Part shown: positions 5,321 through 6,481 of the stretch, one piece after another | Position numbering within the stretch: the first letter of the stretch is position 1 | Layout: each line of letters opens with the position of its first letter | Origin: Actinotignum schaalii | GTDB lineage: Bacteria > Actinomycetota > Actinomycetes > Actinomycetales > Actinomycetaceae | Reading direction: 5' to 3' | Length of the DNA: 6,481 nucleotides | NCBI GenBank assembly: GCA_946222725.1 | Contig: CAMIHT010000095.1 | Coordinates: 1 to 6,481, forward strand | The notes under the pieces: model-generated | Told to the model about the DNA's origin: nothing | The model's database searches: none | The model's input: the letters and a program-made list of their open reading frames with translations, nothing else | Made by a program: the position numbers and the translations under genes

Positions 5321-6481
5321 TGGAACCGCTGAGCGTGTGGGCACCGGGACGCGCGAGCGTTGATGCCCTCGTGGACGGGGAGCGCCTCCCCTTCCGACCG
5401 GTCACAGCCGCCGATATGACGGCAGCTCGCTCTGGGCGCGACGGCGCTGCTCTAGCTAGCGGACCGGGATGGTGGATTCTCGATACCGCCCTCCCCGCAG
5501 GCACCCGCTACCGCATCAGTCTGGATGGCGGAACGGGGCTGCCTGATCCGCGTACCCGGCGCCAACCCGAAGGAGTCATGGGTCCCTCCGAAATTGTTGA
5601 TCTCGACGCTTTCGAATTTTCGCCCTTCCCCGGGATTGATCCGCTCGGCAAAGTGTTTTACGAACTGCATATCGGCACCTTCACCCCGGAAGGGACTTTT
5701 GAGGCGGCGGCGCGAAAATTCGGGTACCTGCGCGACCTCGGGGTGGATATCGTCGAGGTCATGCCGATTTGCCCGGTGCCCGGCACCCGCAATTGGGGAT
5801 ATGACGGCGTGGATATCTATGCGGTCACCGAAAATTACGGCGGCCCGGCGGGCTTCGCACGTTTCGTAGAGGCCGCGCACCGCGCCGGACTGGCGGTGTG
5901 CCTGGATGTGGTCTACAACCATTTCGGACCGGACGGGAATTTCCTGGCGGAGTTCGGCCCCTACACCACGGATCGCTATTCTTCCGTGTGGGGCCCGGGC
6001 GTGAACGTAGACGGCCCGGATTCCGGCCCGGTGCGGCGTTATTTTATCGACAATATGCTCCAGTGGGCCCGTGACTACCACGTGGATATTTTTAGGCTTG
6101 ACGCCGTCCACGCGATCCGGGACCGTTCCGATCACCACATCCTCGCGGAATTATCCGACGCCGCCGCGGCTTTCGCCGCGGAGAGCGGGCGGCATATCGC
6201 GCTCGTGGCAGAATCGGACCTCAATGATGTGAGGATGCTGCGCCCCATCCGTGAGGGTGGCTACGGTATGGATATGCAATGGGCTGATGATATCCACCAT
6301 GCCCTACATACCTATGCAACCGGGGAAAATTTCGCCTATTACGGGGATTTTGCGTTACCCGGAGCCCTGGAGAAGGCCATGCGCCGCGTCTTCGTGCACG
6401 ACGGTAATTTCTCTACGTTCCGGAATCAGAATTGGGGTTCTCCGGTGCCCGATGCTCTTGATTCGCGCCGTTTCCTTGTCT
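5320..6481 (+). CDS. treZ: Malto-oligosyltrehalose trehalohydrolase TreZ, 3' truncated by window edge
   Basis: This GH13 enzyme (EC 3.2.1.141) cleaves the alpha-1,4 bond next to the trehalose end of maltooligosyltrehalose, releasing trehalose and a shortened maltodextrin. It is the last step of the TreX-TreY-TreZ route. Start ATG 5320 shares its A with the treY stop (TAATG), has the binding site at 5304-5310, and begins MEPLSVWAPG, the usual TreZ opening. 387 complete codons are present and the frame is open at the edge; TreZ proteins usually run to roughly 550-600 residues. Residues about 1-95 form the N-terminal beta-sandwich, including LPDPRTRRQPEGVMGPS (74-90). The catalytic barrel follows from YELHIGTFTPEG (114-125). 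Region I is DVVYNH (196-201). Region II is DIFRLDAVHA with nucleophile D261. Region III is AESDLND with acid/base E298. Region IV with its His-Asp should follow just after the edge. Ile257 replaces the usual Gly of region II. No frameshift is seen. Confidence 0.94.
   Translation, partial: MEPLSVWAPGRASVDALVDGERLPFRPVTAADMTAARSGRDGAALASGPGWWILDTALPAGTRYRISLDGGTGLPDPRTRRQPEGVMGPSEIVDLDAFEFSPFPGIDPLGKVFYELHIGTFTPEGTFEAAARKFGYLRDLGVDIVEVMPICPVPGTRNWGYDGVDIYAVTENYGGPAGFARFVEAAHRAGLAVCLDVVYNHFGPDGNFLAEFGPYTTDRYSSVWGPGVNVDGPDSGPVRRYFIDNMLQWARDYHVDIFRLDAVHAIRDRSDHHILAELSDAAAAFAAESGRHIALVAESDLNDVRMLRPIREGGYGMDMQWADDIHHALHTYATGENFAYYGDFALPGALEKAMRRVFVHDGNFSTFRNQNWGSPVPDALDSRRFLV

Noticed and set aside
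5452..6138. A 228-codon minus-strand open frame
   Set aside because: It is antisense to treZ across conserved GH13 motifs, so the plus-strand frame is clearly the coding one.
1..6481. CRISPR array, insertion sequence, defence or phage genes, riboswitch
   Set aside because: No direct-repeat array, transposase or integrase motif, terminal inverted repeats or recognisable riboswitch core is present. tRNAs and trehalose genes account for nearly the whole window.

Overview
The window is a stretch of a moderately GC-rich (by eye, mid to high 50s percent) actinobacterial chromosome. Two things suggest this. The first is a cluster of tRNA genes, Gly(GCC) and Cys(GCA) facing away from Val(CAC), none of which encodes its CCA end. 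The second is a glgX(treX)-treY-treZ run whose proteins match the actinobacterial forms of these enzymes as I know them. The GC level would suit a family such as Actinomycetaceae better than Streptomyces, but I cannot name a genus from the sequence alone.

Layout. Positions 1-206 hold two minus-strand tRNA genes, tRNA-Gly(GCC) then tRNA-Cys(GCA) in transcription order, 59 bases apart. Positions 207-419 are a 213-base divergent control region. It has a recognisable sigma-70-type promoter pointing left toward tRNA-Gly and another pointing right toward tRNA-Val, plus short palindromes near the predicted start sites. tRNA-Val(CAC) lies at 420-491 on the plus strand. From about 512 to the right edge, everything is one tightly packed plus-strand gene set: glgX (544-2706), treY (2717-5320) and treZ (5320 to beyond the window end). 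The glgX-treY gap is 10 bases, and treY and treZ share one base in a TAATG stop/start. No gene is left unexplained and no stretch over 300 bases is empty.

Function. The three enzymes form the classical TreX-TreY-TreZ route from glycogen or maltodextrin to trehalose. GlgX/TreX removes alpha-1,6 branches to give linear maltooligosaccharides. TreY converts the reducing-end alpha-1,4 linkage into an alpha,alpha-1,1 linkage, giving maltooligosyltrehalose. TreZ hydrolyses the adjacent alpha-1,4 bond to release trehalose. All belong to glycoside hydrolase family GH13, and the catalytic Asp nucleophile and Glu acid/base are visible in each. Conserved region IV of TreZ lies beyond the right edge.

I looked for a new system and did not find one: this is a conventional housekeeping and storage-carbohydrate locus. 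The points most worth a second look are small. TreY and TreZ, but not GlgX, lack the usual glycine at the same position of GH13 region II. TreY has a Cys-x-x-Cys next to its active-site region. glgX appears to start almost at its transcript's 5' end. Short palindromes sit at the tRNA transcription and processing sites.
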